DNA of 64,000 bases from assembly GCA_051715425.1 (NCBI GenBank), contig JBPXJS010000038.1, positions 1 through 64,000 of the forward strand, written 5' to 3'. The notes under the pieces were generated by a model. It worked only from the letters and a program-made list of their open reading frames with translations, made no database searches and was not told the origin of the DNA. Position 1 is the first letter of the stretch. Every line of letters starts with the position of its first letter. Below are positions 44,966 through 54,700 of this stretch, piece after piece. Made by a program: the position numbers and the translations under genes. This DNA is from JAJTFA01 sp051715425. GTDB lineage: Bacteria > Bacteroidota > Bacteroidia > UKL13-3.

Positions 44966-46732
44966 TTACACGATATTGAGTTTCTTTAACAAAAATGTAG
45001 CGTTGGTGCTGGATGCCACACCCGGTTTTATTTTATAATCGAAAACCAGTTCATTATTTACAATGCTGCTTTCAAAAGAATAGTTTTTAACCTCCTCCGG
45101 AAATTTATTCTGCAATTCACCCAATGCCAGATCGTGTGTGGCAATAAAGGAAATACATTTTTTCTGCACCAGGTTTTCTATGATCATGATAGAACCTTCG
45201 AGTTTCTCCTTTGAATTGGTACCCTTGAGCATTTCATCAATTAATAACAAAGCGGGCGTTTCCTCTTTGGCTATTTCATCTGAAATAAATTTTAACCGCT
45301 TAAGTTCAGCATAAAAATAGGATGTATGATCCAGTAATGAATCTGTAACCCGCATGGAACTGAGTATACGAACAGGAGAAAACTGCATGGAAGCGGCATT
45401 CACCGGAAGCCCCATCATTCCGGTAAGCAAGGAGGTTCCCATGGTTCTTAAAAAAGTGCTTTTACCAGACATGTTTGATCCTGTAACAATAAACACCTTG
45501 TTCATGTGGTTGTACGAAAAATCATTACACACACCGGCATCACGCATTACGGGATGCCTCATCTCCTTTGCGCTAAACATAAGCTCCTTGTTTGTTTCAG
45601 GATAATGATAAGCCGGGTGATTAAATCCAAAAACACCACAGGTGAGCAACATCTCCATTTCAGCAAAAGCATCAAGCCAATGGAGCATTTGTTTTCCATT
45701 CTCCTCTTTCCATCTTTCGAGGCGCCATACACATTGCATATCAAACAAAAATAAACTATTGAACACAGGGCCCAGCATGGTATTAAGCCGCTGATCGAAT
45801 GTTGCAGAAAGGCGGGACAACGATTGAAGGTGATTTAAAAAATCCTGGTGTTTATCTTTTAATTCATTTAGTCTGGAAACGTTAAATGGTTGTTTAGACA
45901 CCAGATCATTTAGCCCCCTGTATGCATCAAGTATATCCTTTTGTTTTCCTACAATGGTATGTATTTGGTTAACCTTTTTGAGGTGAATACCAGCCAAAAA
46001 CCAGTTGAGTAAAATTACCCAAATTAACAAACCATACATTCCACCATACCAGGCGAGGCCAATACCAGCAAAGGCAGCAGCGGGAACAAGCCAAAGCAGC
46101 ATAGGTATATACCTTCTTGACAAAAAAACAGGAGGTTCGCCAAGCCAGTTTTTAAGTTGTTGAGAGGCCCTTTTGTTTTCACCGGCCTGTTTGGCCAGCA
46201 CCCTGAACTGCATTAAAAACTGAGGCATTGAGGCCAATTCTTTTGTGCATTGTTGCCTCCAATCTATTTGATCCTTGTTTAGTGGGGGGCTCAACAGCAT
46301 ATCTACCAGAGCCTTTTCACCCATTTCGGTTTCCGTTCGGTTGATGTAAGGAAACAATCCCCCTTTACCAAACACATCAATATCTGCTGCATAAGGGTGT
46401 TGATCGCTAAGGTATGTTAGACCCGTATTTTCAGCATACACACCACCAGATAAAAAACGCAACTCTGCTTCACATTGCTGAACGCGGCACAACTGAGTGG
46501 TGTAATCGGATTCAGCACGAGCGTGCAATTGAAGGATATAAAGAAAAACAACCAGCAGCAATAATGTTGGCAATACCCATACGCCTGCGCCAAAAGACAA
46601 GAAAGCCGTATATAGCATGGCTATAAACACCAGCAGACGCAGCCACACATAACGTTTAACCCTGCTTTTAGCAAGAGCAGAATCGTTCTTTGATGATTGT
46701 AAGTTGGTGTTATAAAATTCGTTTGGAGACAT
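44966..46732 (-). CDS. Membrane-anchored MutS-like ATPase
   Basis: 588 residues. Two hydrophobic helices at about 27-68 and two more at about 205-250 are followed by helical lever-like segments and a C-terminal MutS ATPase domain: Walker A 'TGSNMSGKSTFLRT', 'SMRVTDSLLDHTSYFYAELKR', Walker B 'ALLLIDEMLKGTNSKEK', and 'FIATHDLALGELQ'. The mismatch-recognition domain with the Phe-x-Glu motif is absent. Similar membrane MutS-related proteins are annotated in Bacteroidota, without a defined function; mismatch repair is unlikely. It converges on the ABC-F gene and stands 44 nt downstream of murF-alr on the same strand. Confidence 0.85.
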   Translation of the reverse strand: MSPNEFYNTNLQSSKNDSALAKSRVKRYVWLRLLVFIAMLYTAFLSFGAGVWVLPTLLLLVVFLYILQLHARAESDYTTQLCRVQQCEAELRFLSGGVYAENTGLTYLSDQHPYAADIDVFGKGGLFPYINRTETEMGEKALVDMLLSPPLNKDQIDWRQQCTKELASMPQFLMQFRVLAKQAGENKRASQQLKNWLGEPPVFLSRRYIPMLLWLVPAAAFAGIGLAWYGGMYGLLIWVILLNWFLAGIHLKKVNQIHTIVGKQKDILDAYRGLNDLVSKQPFNVSRLNELKDKHQDFLNHLQSLSRLSATFDQRLNTMLGPVFNSLFLFDMQCVWRLERWKEENGKQMLHWLDAFAEMEMLLTCGVFGFNHPAYHYPETNKELMFSAKEMRHPVMRDAGVCNDFSYNHMNKVFIVTGSNMSGKSTFLRTMGTSLLTGMMGLPVNAASMQFSPVRILSSMRVTDSLLDHTSYFYAELKRLKFISDEIAKEETPALLLIDEMLKGTNSKEKLEGSIMIIENLVQKKCISFIATHDLALGELQNKFPEEVKNYSFESSIVNNELVFDYKIKPGVASSTNATFLLKKLNIV

Positions 46733-46776
46733 GATGAAAATAATATTGAAATGACATTTCTTTTGAAAGAGAAAAT

Positions 46777-49251
46777 CTACTCCCAGAAATAAACCCTCTT
46801 CACGCGCTGGGAAACACTGGTAAGCACTTCATATGGGATGGTACCAATCTTATCAGCCACATCCATGATATTGGGTTCTTTGCCAAAAATAATAACCTCA
46901 TCACCTTCTTTGCATGGGATATTTGTTACATCAAGCATGGTCATATCCATACATACACTACCTACCACCGGAGCTTTCTGTCCGTTTACCATCATATAAC
47001 CCCGGCCATTGCCAAGCTTGCGGTTTAATCCATCAGCATACCCTATGGCTACAGTGGCAATTACGGCATCGTGGGTTACTTTACCTTTCCGGCTATAGCC
47101 AATGGTTTCATGCGATTTAATACTTCTTATTTGAGAGATGACTGTTTTGAGCACGCCAATATGCTGCAACTCTTTCTGGATTTTGGCTGAAGGATCAATT
47201 CCATAAAGGCCAATACCCAATCTTACCATATCAAACTGGGCTTCGGGGAAACGCACAATACCACTGCTGTTGAGAATATGGCGCAATACCGGATAATCAA
47301 ATGCTGCTAAAACCTTATCGCTTATTCTTTTGTATTTACTTATCTGCTCGCGGGTAAACTCATCGTGTTTTTTTTCTTCGCTGGCAGCCAAATGCGCAAA
47401 CACACTTCTAATACGGATATTGGGATACTGTTTGAGGGTATCAATAAGTAAATCTATTTGCCCCTCATCAAAACCAAGGCGTTTCATGCCGCAATCCACC
47501 TCGAGGTGAATACCAATTTCTTCTCCCTCGCAACTGCTGATTAACTGATCGAGAATAAAAAAATTGTATATCTCCGGCTCGAGGTTATTTTTTAAGATCT
47601 GATCAAAGCTTGATACCTCCGGATTCATTACCATGATTGGCGTTTTAATACCGGCTTTTCTCAGCACTACGCCTTCATCCGCATAAGCTACGGTTAAGTA
47701 ATCAACCCTATTAAACTCCAATACCTTGGCTATCTCATAACTACCCGCACCATAGCTGTATGCCTTAACCATACCCATCACCTTAACACCGGGTTTAATA
47801 TGTTTGCGGTACACATTGAGGTTATGCACCAATGCATTGAGGTTAATTTCAAACAGGGTTTCATGCACTTTCTTTTCCAGAAGAGCACTTATTTTCTCAA
47901 ACTGAAATTCCCTGGCTCCTTTTATTAATACAATTTGCTGGGTAAAATCAAGGCTTTTAAAATCCTCTATAAAACTTTTGGTATCCGCATAAAAAACGGC
48001 ATTGTTATCAAACAAAGGACTGAACTCCGATAATTTAGGGCCAATGCAGATGATATGCCTCACTCCCTTTTGCCTCAGCAATTTGGAAACCTTTGTATAC
48101 AGTTCACTGTCTTTAATTCCGCTCTGCAGAATATCTGAAATAATAACGGTTTTGGTATACCCTGCACTTTGCTGATCCATAAAATCGAGCGCAATCTGAA
48201 GGGCGTTGATATCTGCGTTGTAACTATCATTAATAATAACACAATTGTTGTTTCCTTCTTTCAGTTGCAGGCGCATCTCCACAGCCTGAAGGTTTTCGAA
48301 CCGCTTGAGTAAATCTGTTGAAAGGCGGTTTACAGCGGCCAGCAAGGCAAAGCAGGTGCAGGCATTGTTTATGGAAGCATCATCGGTGAACGGAATAGTT
48401 ACCGTGAGCATTTGTGCTCCTTTACGCAAACAAATAGCGGTTTGCTGTTGTCGTATTTCCACTTCAAAATTACAATCGGAGGCAATACCCTTTCGGCTCC
48501 AGGTAAATGTTTTTAATTGAGGATGGCGTGGTAAAAACTGAATCACCCCCTCCTCCACGTCTTCCTGATCCCTTGAATAAATGAGCCATTCAGAATCACG
48601 AAACAATTGCAATTTTTCATGCAGTTTTTCTTTCGGGGAATGAAACCCCTCATCATGTGCTGCTCCAAAATAGGTAAAGATACCAATAACGGGTTTGATG
48701 ATTTTCTGCAGGTGTTGCATTTCTCCTTTGCGGGATATACCTGCTTCAAAAATACCCAACTGATGTGCCTCATTCATTTGCCATACAGAAAGCGGAACAC
48801 CCACCTGTGAATTGTAACTTTTGGGGTTGCGCACAATATTGGCATCGTCTTTAAGCAACTGATACAACCATTCTTTTACAATGGTTTTTCCATTGCTGCC
48901 GGTAATACCAATTACCGGGTAAGTAAACAATGACCTGTGTTTGGCAGCAAGTATCTGTAATGCATGCAGGGCATCTTTTACTACAATTATATTTACATCA
49001 ACCGGTAAGGTTTCACCCTGAAGGTGCTCTACAATAAAATTTCGTACACCGCTGTCATAAACTTCACGGAGGTATTTATGTCCATCATTTCTTTCGCCCT
49101 TAATAGCAATAAAAATGGAGGTTTCAGGGTAAATAATTTTTCTGGAATCAATCAGCAGGTGTTCTACCTTATCTGCAATTCCCCATAAAGCCGACTGATG
49201 GCTTAATTTACCATTAATTATCTCAGCAATTTCCTGTATAGCGTATGGCAT
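46777..49251 (-). CDS. Bifunctional MurF ligase / alanine racemase
   Basis: 824 residues in one frame. Residues 1-455 are UDP-N-acetylmuramoyl-tripeptide:D-Ala-D-Ala ligase (MurF): 'GITGSNGKTIVKEW' with Lys122, and 'NDSYNADINAL'. Residues about 460-824 are a PLP-dependent alanine racemase, with the cofactor Lys496 in 'VMGMVKAYSYGAGS', 'HLEVDCGMKRLGF', 'RLGIGLYG' and the C-terminal 'VCMDMTMLDV'. One half supplies D-Ala and the other uses the D-Ala-D-Ala product to finish the cell-wall precursor. The fusion is usual in Bacteroidota. The MFS exporter gene lies 13 nt upstream and is probably cotranscribed. Confidence 0.96.
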   Translation of the reverse strand: MPYAIQEIAEIINGKLSHQSALWGIADKVEHLLIDSRKIIYPETSIFIAIKGERNDGHKYLREVYDSGVRNFIVEHLQGETLPVDVNIIVVKDALHALQILAAKHRSLFTYPVIGITGSNGKTIVKEWLYQLLKDDANIVRNPKSYNSQVGVPLSVWQMNEAHQLGIFEAGISRKGEMQHLQKIIKPVIGIFTYFGAAHDEGFHSPKEKLHEKLQLFRDSEWLIYSRDQEDVEEGVIQFLPRHPQLKTFTWSRKGIASDCNFEVEIRQQQTAICLRKGAQMLTVTIPFTDDASINNACTCFALLAAVNRLSTDLLKRFENLQAVEMRLQLKEGNNNCVIINDSYNADINALQIALDFMDQQSAGYTKTVIISDILQSGIKDSELYTKVSKLLRQKGVRHIICIGPKLSEFSPLFDNNAVFYADTKSFIEDFKSLDFTQQIVLIKGAREFQFEKISALLEKKVHETLFEINLNALVHNLNVYRKHIKPGVKVMGMVKAYSYGAGSYEIAKVLEFNRVDYLTVAYADEGVVLRKAGIKTPIMVMNPEVSSFDQILKNNLEPEIYNFFILDQLISSCEGEEIGIHLEVDCGMKRLGFDEGQIDLLIDTLKQYPNIRIRSVFAHLAASEEKKHDEFTREQISKYKRISDKVLAAFDYPVLRHILNSSGIVRFPEAQFDMVRLGIGLYGIDPSAKIQKELQHIGVLKTVISQIRSIKSHETIGYSRKGKVTHDAVIATVAIGYADGLNRKLGNGRGYMMVNGQKAPVVGSVCMDMTMLDVTNIPCKEGDEVIIFGKEPNIMDVADKIGTIPYEVLTSVSQRVKRVYFWE

Positions 49252-49264
49252 AAGAATTCATGCA

Positions 49265-50530
49265 CTATGATGCATTTATTTTTTTATAGTTAAGCAGTAA
49301 AATTAAACCCGAAGCTAGTAAAAACAATGACATACAAGCGTAAGCCCAAATCACCTGATTACCAAAGGTAAAAAACGGCAGGGAAAAGAGAAAAATAAAC
49401 AATGAACGTGTAAGTACATTGGCCATATTAAAAATGCTGTTTACCCTTCCCATTAATTCATTTGGAATATGATTAAACAAATAGGTAAGGCGCAACACCC
49501 TTATACCGGCATTGGTAAAACCAAGCAAAAGCGAGTAGATATATACCACCATTACACTTTTGGTAGCGAACACCCAGAAAAAAATGGCTGCCGACAGGAA
49601 GGTGAGGACAATAACGGCTTTTACGGTATTGGTAGAAGAAAACAATTTGGTAACAAATAAACCTGCAGCCAACGCCCCAAATGCATAAATTCCATCAGAC
49701 ATAGCAAATACACTGCCCTGCTCTTCCAGATGTTTTTCAATATACATGGGCAGGATACTGAATATCTCTACAATAAGCATGGCAAATACAGAATAGCTGA
49801 AAAGACCAAACAACAAAAACTGAGGATGTTTTTTCAGGTAATCGAAACCAGCTTTTACGCGTAATATCACCGAATCCGCCTGTGCATGTAAAGCAGGGTT
49901 TGGCGTGTATCTGATAAACCATATGAGCAATGCCGCTATAAAATAAGTGATGGCATCCATCAGAAAAATTTCCCAGATATTCCATTTCTCAATTCCAAAA
50001 GGCATATTTACCTGAAACCCGAAGAGTTTGCCTTCTCCTTTTGCTACGCCTTCCAATAATAAAGCAGCAAAAGCCCCGCTTAACACAGAAGTGCTTTGAC
50101 CAACAATCTCAATATTTGAATTTAGTTTATGGTAATAGGCCGGCTCTGTAATCTCCTGGCCAAATGCATAAAGGGTAGGATAATGAATATTATAACTGAG
50201 CATGGTTGCCGCAAACACTATAATTACCATCAGGTCCGATAGACTATTCATGTAAAAACCGAACGCAGATACAAGCAATAAAATGAATCCACCGATGATA
50301 TTAGTAGCCAGAAAATTTGACTTCCTGCTGTATTTATCAACCAGGGTTCCGGCATATAACCCAAAGAACAACACAATAAGGGTGATTATTCCATACGACA
50401 AGTTATAAAAACCCATATTACCACCGGAAGCAAAATACCACGGAATAGCCAGCATACTGATTCCCTGAGCAAATCCACTGATTCCATTTGCAGTAAAAAG
50501 TAATAAAAGAGATTTTTTGTGTTTTGTCAT
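49265..50530 (-). CDS. MFS transporter, DHA3-like exporter
   Basis: 421 residues with about twelve helices and the pattern of the DHA3 (macrolide-efflux-like) branch: 'FTANGISGFAQGISMLAIPWY' in helix 1 and 'YAGTLVDKYSRKSN' as the A-motif loop between helices 2 and 3, 'NIHYPTLYAFGQEI' and 'NHIPNELMGRVNSIFNMAN' later. Substrate unknown; drug or metabolite export is the family norm. It is 13 nt upstream of murF-alr on the same strand and divergent from recX (76 nt). Confidence 0.85.
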   Translation of the reverse strand: MTKHKKSLLLLFTANGISGFAQGISMLAIPWYFASGGNMGFYNLSYGIITLIVLFFGLYAGTLVDKYSRKSNFLATNIIGGFILLLVSAFGFYMNSLSDLMVIIVFAATMLSYNIHYPTLYAFGQEITEPAYYHKLNSNIEIVGQSTSVLSGAFAALLLEGVAKGEGKLFGFQVNMPFGIEKWNIWEIFLMDAITYFIAALLIWFIRYTPNPALHAQADSVILRVKAGFDYLKKHPQFLLFGLFSYSVFAMLIVEIFSILPMYIEKHLEEQGSVFAMSDGIYAFGALAAGLFVTKLFSSTNTVKAVIVLTFLSAAIFFWVFATKSVMVVYIYSLLLGFTNAGIRVLRLTYLFNHIPNELMGRVNSIFNMANVLTRSLFIFLFSLPFFTFGNQVIWAYACMSLFLLASGLILLLNYKKINAS

Positions 50531-50541
50531 TTAATTTTACC

Positions 50542-50569
50542 GGGGCTAAAGTATACTTAGCTTTGCCCC
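50542..50569. promoter_or_regulatory. Inverted repeat overlapping the recX -7 box
   Basis: GGGGC(T)AAAG at 50542-50551 mirrors CTTTGCCCC at 50561-50569 (nine pairs with one bulged base), and the right arm overlaps TAGCTTTG (50558-50565), an exact -7 box 41 nt before the recX ATG. It could be an operator or an RNA hairpin in the divergent region; no regulator is known. Confidence 0.4.
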
Positions 50570-50606
50570 TGTGCAAGATCAATGCTGTTAATTATTCTCC
50601 ACAAAC

Positions 50607-51092
50607 ATGAATGAGCGTAAAAAACAATCACTTACACCCAATCAGGCTTTACTTAAGGCCGCCAATTATTGCGCCTATCAGGAGCGATGCCAGCAGGAGG
50701 TTAGAGAAAAACTTTCTGAGTGGGGCATTTGGGGAAATGATGCGGAACAATTGCTGGAACAACTCATTGCTCAAAATTATTTGAATGAAGAGCGCTTTGC
50801 CAAGGCATTTGCAGGTGGTAAATTCAGAACCAAACAATGGGGCAGGGTAAAAATAAAACTGGAGCTAAAAGCCAGAAAAATTTCTGATTACTGCATTAAA
50901 AAAGCCATGTTGGAAATTGATGAGGACGATTATACCCAAACCCTGAAAACCGAGGCCTTAAAAAAATATACTTCTGTAAAGGATCCCAATAACCTTTCAA
51001 AAAAGAACAAAACCGCTAAATACCTGGCCGGAAGAGGGTTTGAAGCCGACCTGATCTGGGATATACTCCGGGATGACAAAGTTTTCAGGTAG
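50607..51092 (+). CDS. recX: Regulatory protein RecX
   Basis: 161 residues made of three-helix repeats: 'ALLKAANYCAYQERCQQEVREKL', 'LIAQNYLNEERFAKAFAGGKFRTKQWG' and 'KTAKYLAGRGFEADLIWDIL' fit the RecX family. RecX caps or limits RecA filaments. recA is not in the window. Confidence 0.9.
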   Translation: MNERKKQSLTPNQALLKAANYCAYQERCQQEVREKLSEWGIWGNDAEQLLEQLIAQNYLNEERFAKAFAGGKFRTKQWGRVKIKLELKARKISDYCIKKAMLEIDEDDYTQTLKTEALKKYTSVKDPNNLSKKNKTAKYLAGRGFEADLIWDILRDDKVFR

Positions 51093-51119
51093 AATTAAAC
51101 CAAAAGAAAACAATCTTGT

Positions 51120-51127
51120 TATCTTTG
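51120..51127 (+). promoter_or_regulatory. -7 box of the NifU-type gene
   Basis: TATCTTTG, exact TAnnTTTG match, 19 nt before the ATG at 51147. Confidence 0.5.
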
Positions 51128-51146
51128 TAGACCAATTCTAAATAAG

Positions 51147-51722
51147 ATGACAGAAGTAAAAGAATTCCTCGAAGTATATAGCGAATCCACCCCCAATCCG
51201 GAAACGATGAAGTTTGTTTTTAACAAGATGATACTTCCGGACGATAGTGCTGATTTCCCATCAAAAGAGAGCACCAATATGTCGCCTCTGGCTAAAAACC
51301 TGTTTGAATTCAGTTTTGTAAACGGGGTATTTATTATGAATAATTTTGTGACTATTACCCGCCAGCCAGGTGTGGAATGGGAAGAGATTATTCCAATTGT
51401 AAAGGAGTTTCTTAAATCATACGTTGCTGCACGCGAACCCATTTTGTACAAAGCAGTAAGTACCGCCAAAACTGATTTTGGAGCCGATAATGATACGGTT
51501 TCTAAAATTATTGAAATACTGGATACTTATGTGAAACCTGCAGTTGAAACAGATGGAGGACAAATTGTATTTAAAGATTTTGTAAACGGAATAGTTACCG
51601 TTGAACTCAGGGGATCATGTAGTGGTTGCCCATCTTCCACAGTAACATTAAAACGTGGCATTGAAGGAATGCTTACCCGAATGCTGCCGGAGGTGAAAGA
51701 AGTTGTAGCTGAGAGTTTATAA
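51147..51722 (+). CDS. Nfu-type iron-sulfur cluster scaffold/carrier
   Basis: 191 residues. The N-terminal Nfu_N domain (about 8-95, 'SESTPNPETMKFVFNKMIL') is followed by the NifU C-terminal domain (about 115-190) with Cys158 and Cys161 in 'LRGSCSGCPSSTVTLK'. The CXXC pair of two monomers holds a [4Fe-4S] cluster that is passed to target enzymes; ispG and the LutA-like protein in this window are such Fe-S proteins, though no direct link is shown. Confidence 0.93.
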   Translation: MTEVKEFLEVYSESTPNPETMKFVFNKMILPDDSADFPSKESTNMSPLAKNLFEFSFVNGVFIMNNFVTITRQPGVEWEEIIPIVKEFLKSYVAAREPILYKAVSTAKTDFGADNDTVSKIIEILDTYVKPAVETDGGQIVFKDFVNGIVTVELRGSCSGCPSSTVTLKRGIEGMLTRMLPEVKEVVAESL

Positions 51723-51742
51723 TCAGAAAAATATAACCCCAT

Positions 51743-51777
51743 AAAAAAGCCCGCTTCCAAAAGGAGCGGGCTTTTTT
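51743..51777. terminator. Strong bidirectional terminator
   Basis: A6-GCCCGCT (51743-51755) pairs with AGCGGGC-T6 (51765-51777), extended by CC/GG after a bulged T. It serves the NifU-type gene and the converging giant adhesin gene. Confidence 0.95.
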
Positions 51778-51795
51778 GTATCAATCAATAAGAGA

Positions 51796-54700
51796 TTATT
51801 CCTTAATAAACTTAACCTGTTTCACGCTGCCGGTTCCTTCATTAACGGTTACCATATAGGCACCTGGTTTTAATGACTGAATATCCAGGCTAACCTTGTT
51901 GGCGTTAATAGCCGTTGATTTTTCTATGATGGTTCTGCCCAACAGATCAACAATAGAAAGCGTTACATTTTTTGCCACTATGGTTCCGCTGAACTGAACA
52001 GTAATCTGGTTGCTGGCCGGTACAGGGAACACAGTAAGATCTGAGGTTTGTACGGATTTAACACTCATATCAACCGAAACTACTGCACTTGTGGTAAATG
52101 AACCATCAAAACTAACCTGACGCAACCTGTAGTAGTTTATTCCATTAACAGGGTTAGCGTGAGTAAACAGGTAGCTGGTTAATTTAGATGAGTTGCCTGC
52201 ACCTTTTACAGAACCCAACTCAGTAAAGTTTATAGCATCGCTGCTAAACTCAACTACAAAATGTGAGTTGTTCTTTTCAGCCGAAGTAGCCCAAACTACA
52301 TTTACCTGGTTGCCATTTTTTACAGCCTTAAGTTCAGCCATTGCAACAGGAACTGTAGCAGTTTTAACAATAATCAGTTCAAACCTGTTTTCCAGAGAAG
52401 AACCATCTTTTGCCATATCTACACCAAACTCATAAGTGGTGTTTTTAGCATTAATCAATTGAGTGGTGTTGCTATACTTATCTCTCAGATAGTAAGTATA
52501 CCCGCTGATATTTGCGAACCCGTCAAATGATAAGGTAAACGAAGCATTCAATGCACCAAGATTGGTGAACAAAGCAACTGTATCAGATTTACCAACAACA
52601 GGTATGGCTGCAAAAGTTAATTTCTCAGAAGGCATTCCCTTTTTAGATACGGCAATACTTCCTTCTTCATAACCAAGTTTAAATCCATCCAGTTCAGGAT
52701 TGTAGTTATGGGTAGCATATGTATTCATATAAACTACTGCCTCATCTTTTGTTTCAGCACCGGTTAACTTAATAGCCAATCTGTTTAATGCAGTTGGATT
52801 GGTTTTTCCGAAGAAGCCTGCTCTCAGGGTATCTATTTTATAATTTTCTCTGAAGGTCATAGAACCGGCCTGCAATGCACGCACAAAAATTGACTGGTCT
52901 TTACCAATAATATTGGTTCCGCCATTGGTACCACCGGCAACAGGGTGCCACGAGGTGTATGCATTGGTTGCAGGATCAAATATCCAAAGTGTAGGATCAA
53001 TAATACCAGCACGTGAAGCAACCCACTCCGGATGATTCCAGTCGATAGGGCAAGGATACGGGTTGGAAACATAATTCCATCCATTACCTGTACCAACCGT
53101 GCGGGTTAAGTTTACAGTCTGGTCAAATTTAACCAGTGGTCCGCAAGCATCAATAAGAGTTGCCGAAACGCTATCAGGCATCAGGGTTAATAACAAACAT
53201 CCTTCCACATAACGAGCTCCCCTTACATAGGTCCTATATGCACTTAACGGGTGAATGGTGTCGTAAGCTGATTGAATGGTATTCCAGGTACCGGTTAATT
53301 CACTCCACATAAATATGGTATTGGCTCCTGTTTCGTTTCTGTCAAACCCGTTGGAATTTTGTGTCATACTGATGGTATCCGTTGTATTGTATGCGCAAGG
53401 CGTTCCACCTGTTCCAGGACCTGTAATAAAGATATCGTCCTGCCATGCATCCTTAAAGGTTTGACCCCAGATAGGCATAGAAAGGAATCTGTATCTTCTG
53501 CGGCTTGACCCACCCGGAATATATCTTTCCCAGCAAATAGTTCCAAGTATATCTGCACCATTAAGAAGCGGACCAACAATAGCATCAACACCAGGCCTTG
53601 AAACAAGGGTTAATTGATTACCTGTAATTACAGTAACACCAGAATCAACCTGTAAAGTTCCGGTTACAGTAACCTGTCCGGAAATTTCTTTGGTTCCTGT
53701 TCCGGTAGCGGTAATATCAAACACCACGGCAGGTTGAGCAGTAGAAACCGTCTGATCCACATTACCTGCAAGGATAATATTTGATTCCTGAGGCATATCT
53801 ACACTTCCTGAGCTTTCAGTAATGGTAAGGTCTCCGCAAATTCCATAATCAGCCGACTGGAATGTTTTAGGTGCAGTACCATCAAGTACAACTGTTCCAT
53901 AATCCATACGCGGGTCAATTTGCTGGTTGCCTGAATCTGCTACATAAACCACGGTAGAACCGCAGGATATAGAACTTGGTATGTTTCCGAAAAGTGATCC
54001 GGAACCGGTTAATCCTCCTGATTTAGAAACATAAACTACGGCACCGCTATCAACCAATACCGATTGTGCTGTGGTGAAATTATAAACACTGTCGTGCAGA
54101 ATACCTGTTGAGTTTACAATTACGTTTCCTGCAACCTGAATATTTTCTCCCAACTGTACATTGGTTGAAATAATAAGGTCACCTGTAAACCCTCCCGGAG
54201 GCATATTTTCTCCGATGATGGCAGGTGGATTACCAGGTTGTACATCACAATACTGTGTGGTTACGTTATTGCCATATGCCGGAGGCGAAGAGAATGTACC
54301 TCCGCAGATGTATACCATTGCATTGTCTGTAATCTGAATAAATCCTGCTCCTGTTACATTACTATCAATAACATTAATCCGGTTAATAATATGTTTAGGT
54401 GCAGTAACTGTAACATTAGAGGTCATGGTAATGGTTCTTGGCACATTGGTATTTCCATTTGGCCAAAGGATAGTAGATGTACCTGTACCTTCAAATGTAT
54501 AAATCCGGTTCATTACAAGTGATGATGTTGGTGCCCATGTTGGCTCAAAACCTAACACATCTCCACCCGGCTGAACAGTAACTTCTCCATGAATGGTTAA
54601 ACAAGGAGGCATGGTTACATAACCATAAATAATCTCCATATTCTGAACGTCAATGGCGTTGCATACATCTGAAAGATCAATATCCGTGCTGTCGTTGTTA

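Noticed and set aside
46777..49251. MurF-alanine racemase join as a sequencing or assembly error
   Set aside because: The frame is continuous, both halves are complete, and the fusion is standard in Bacteroidota.
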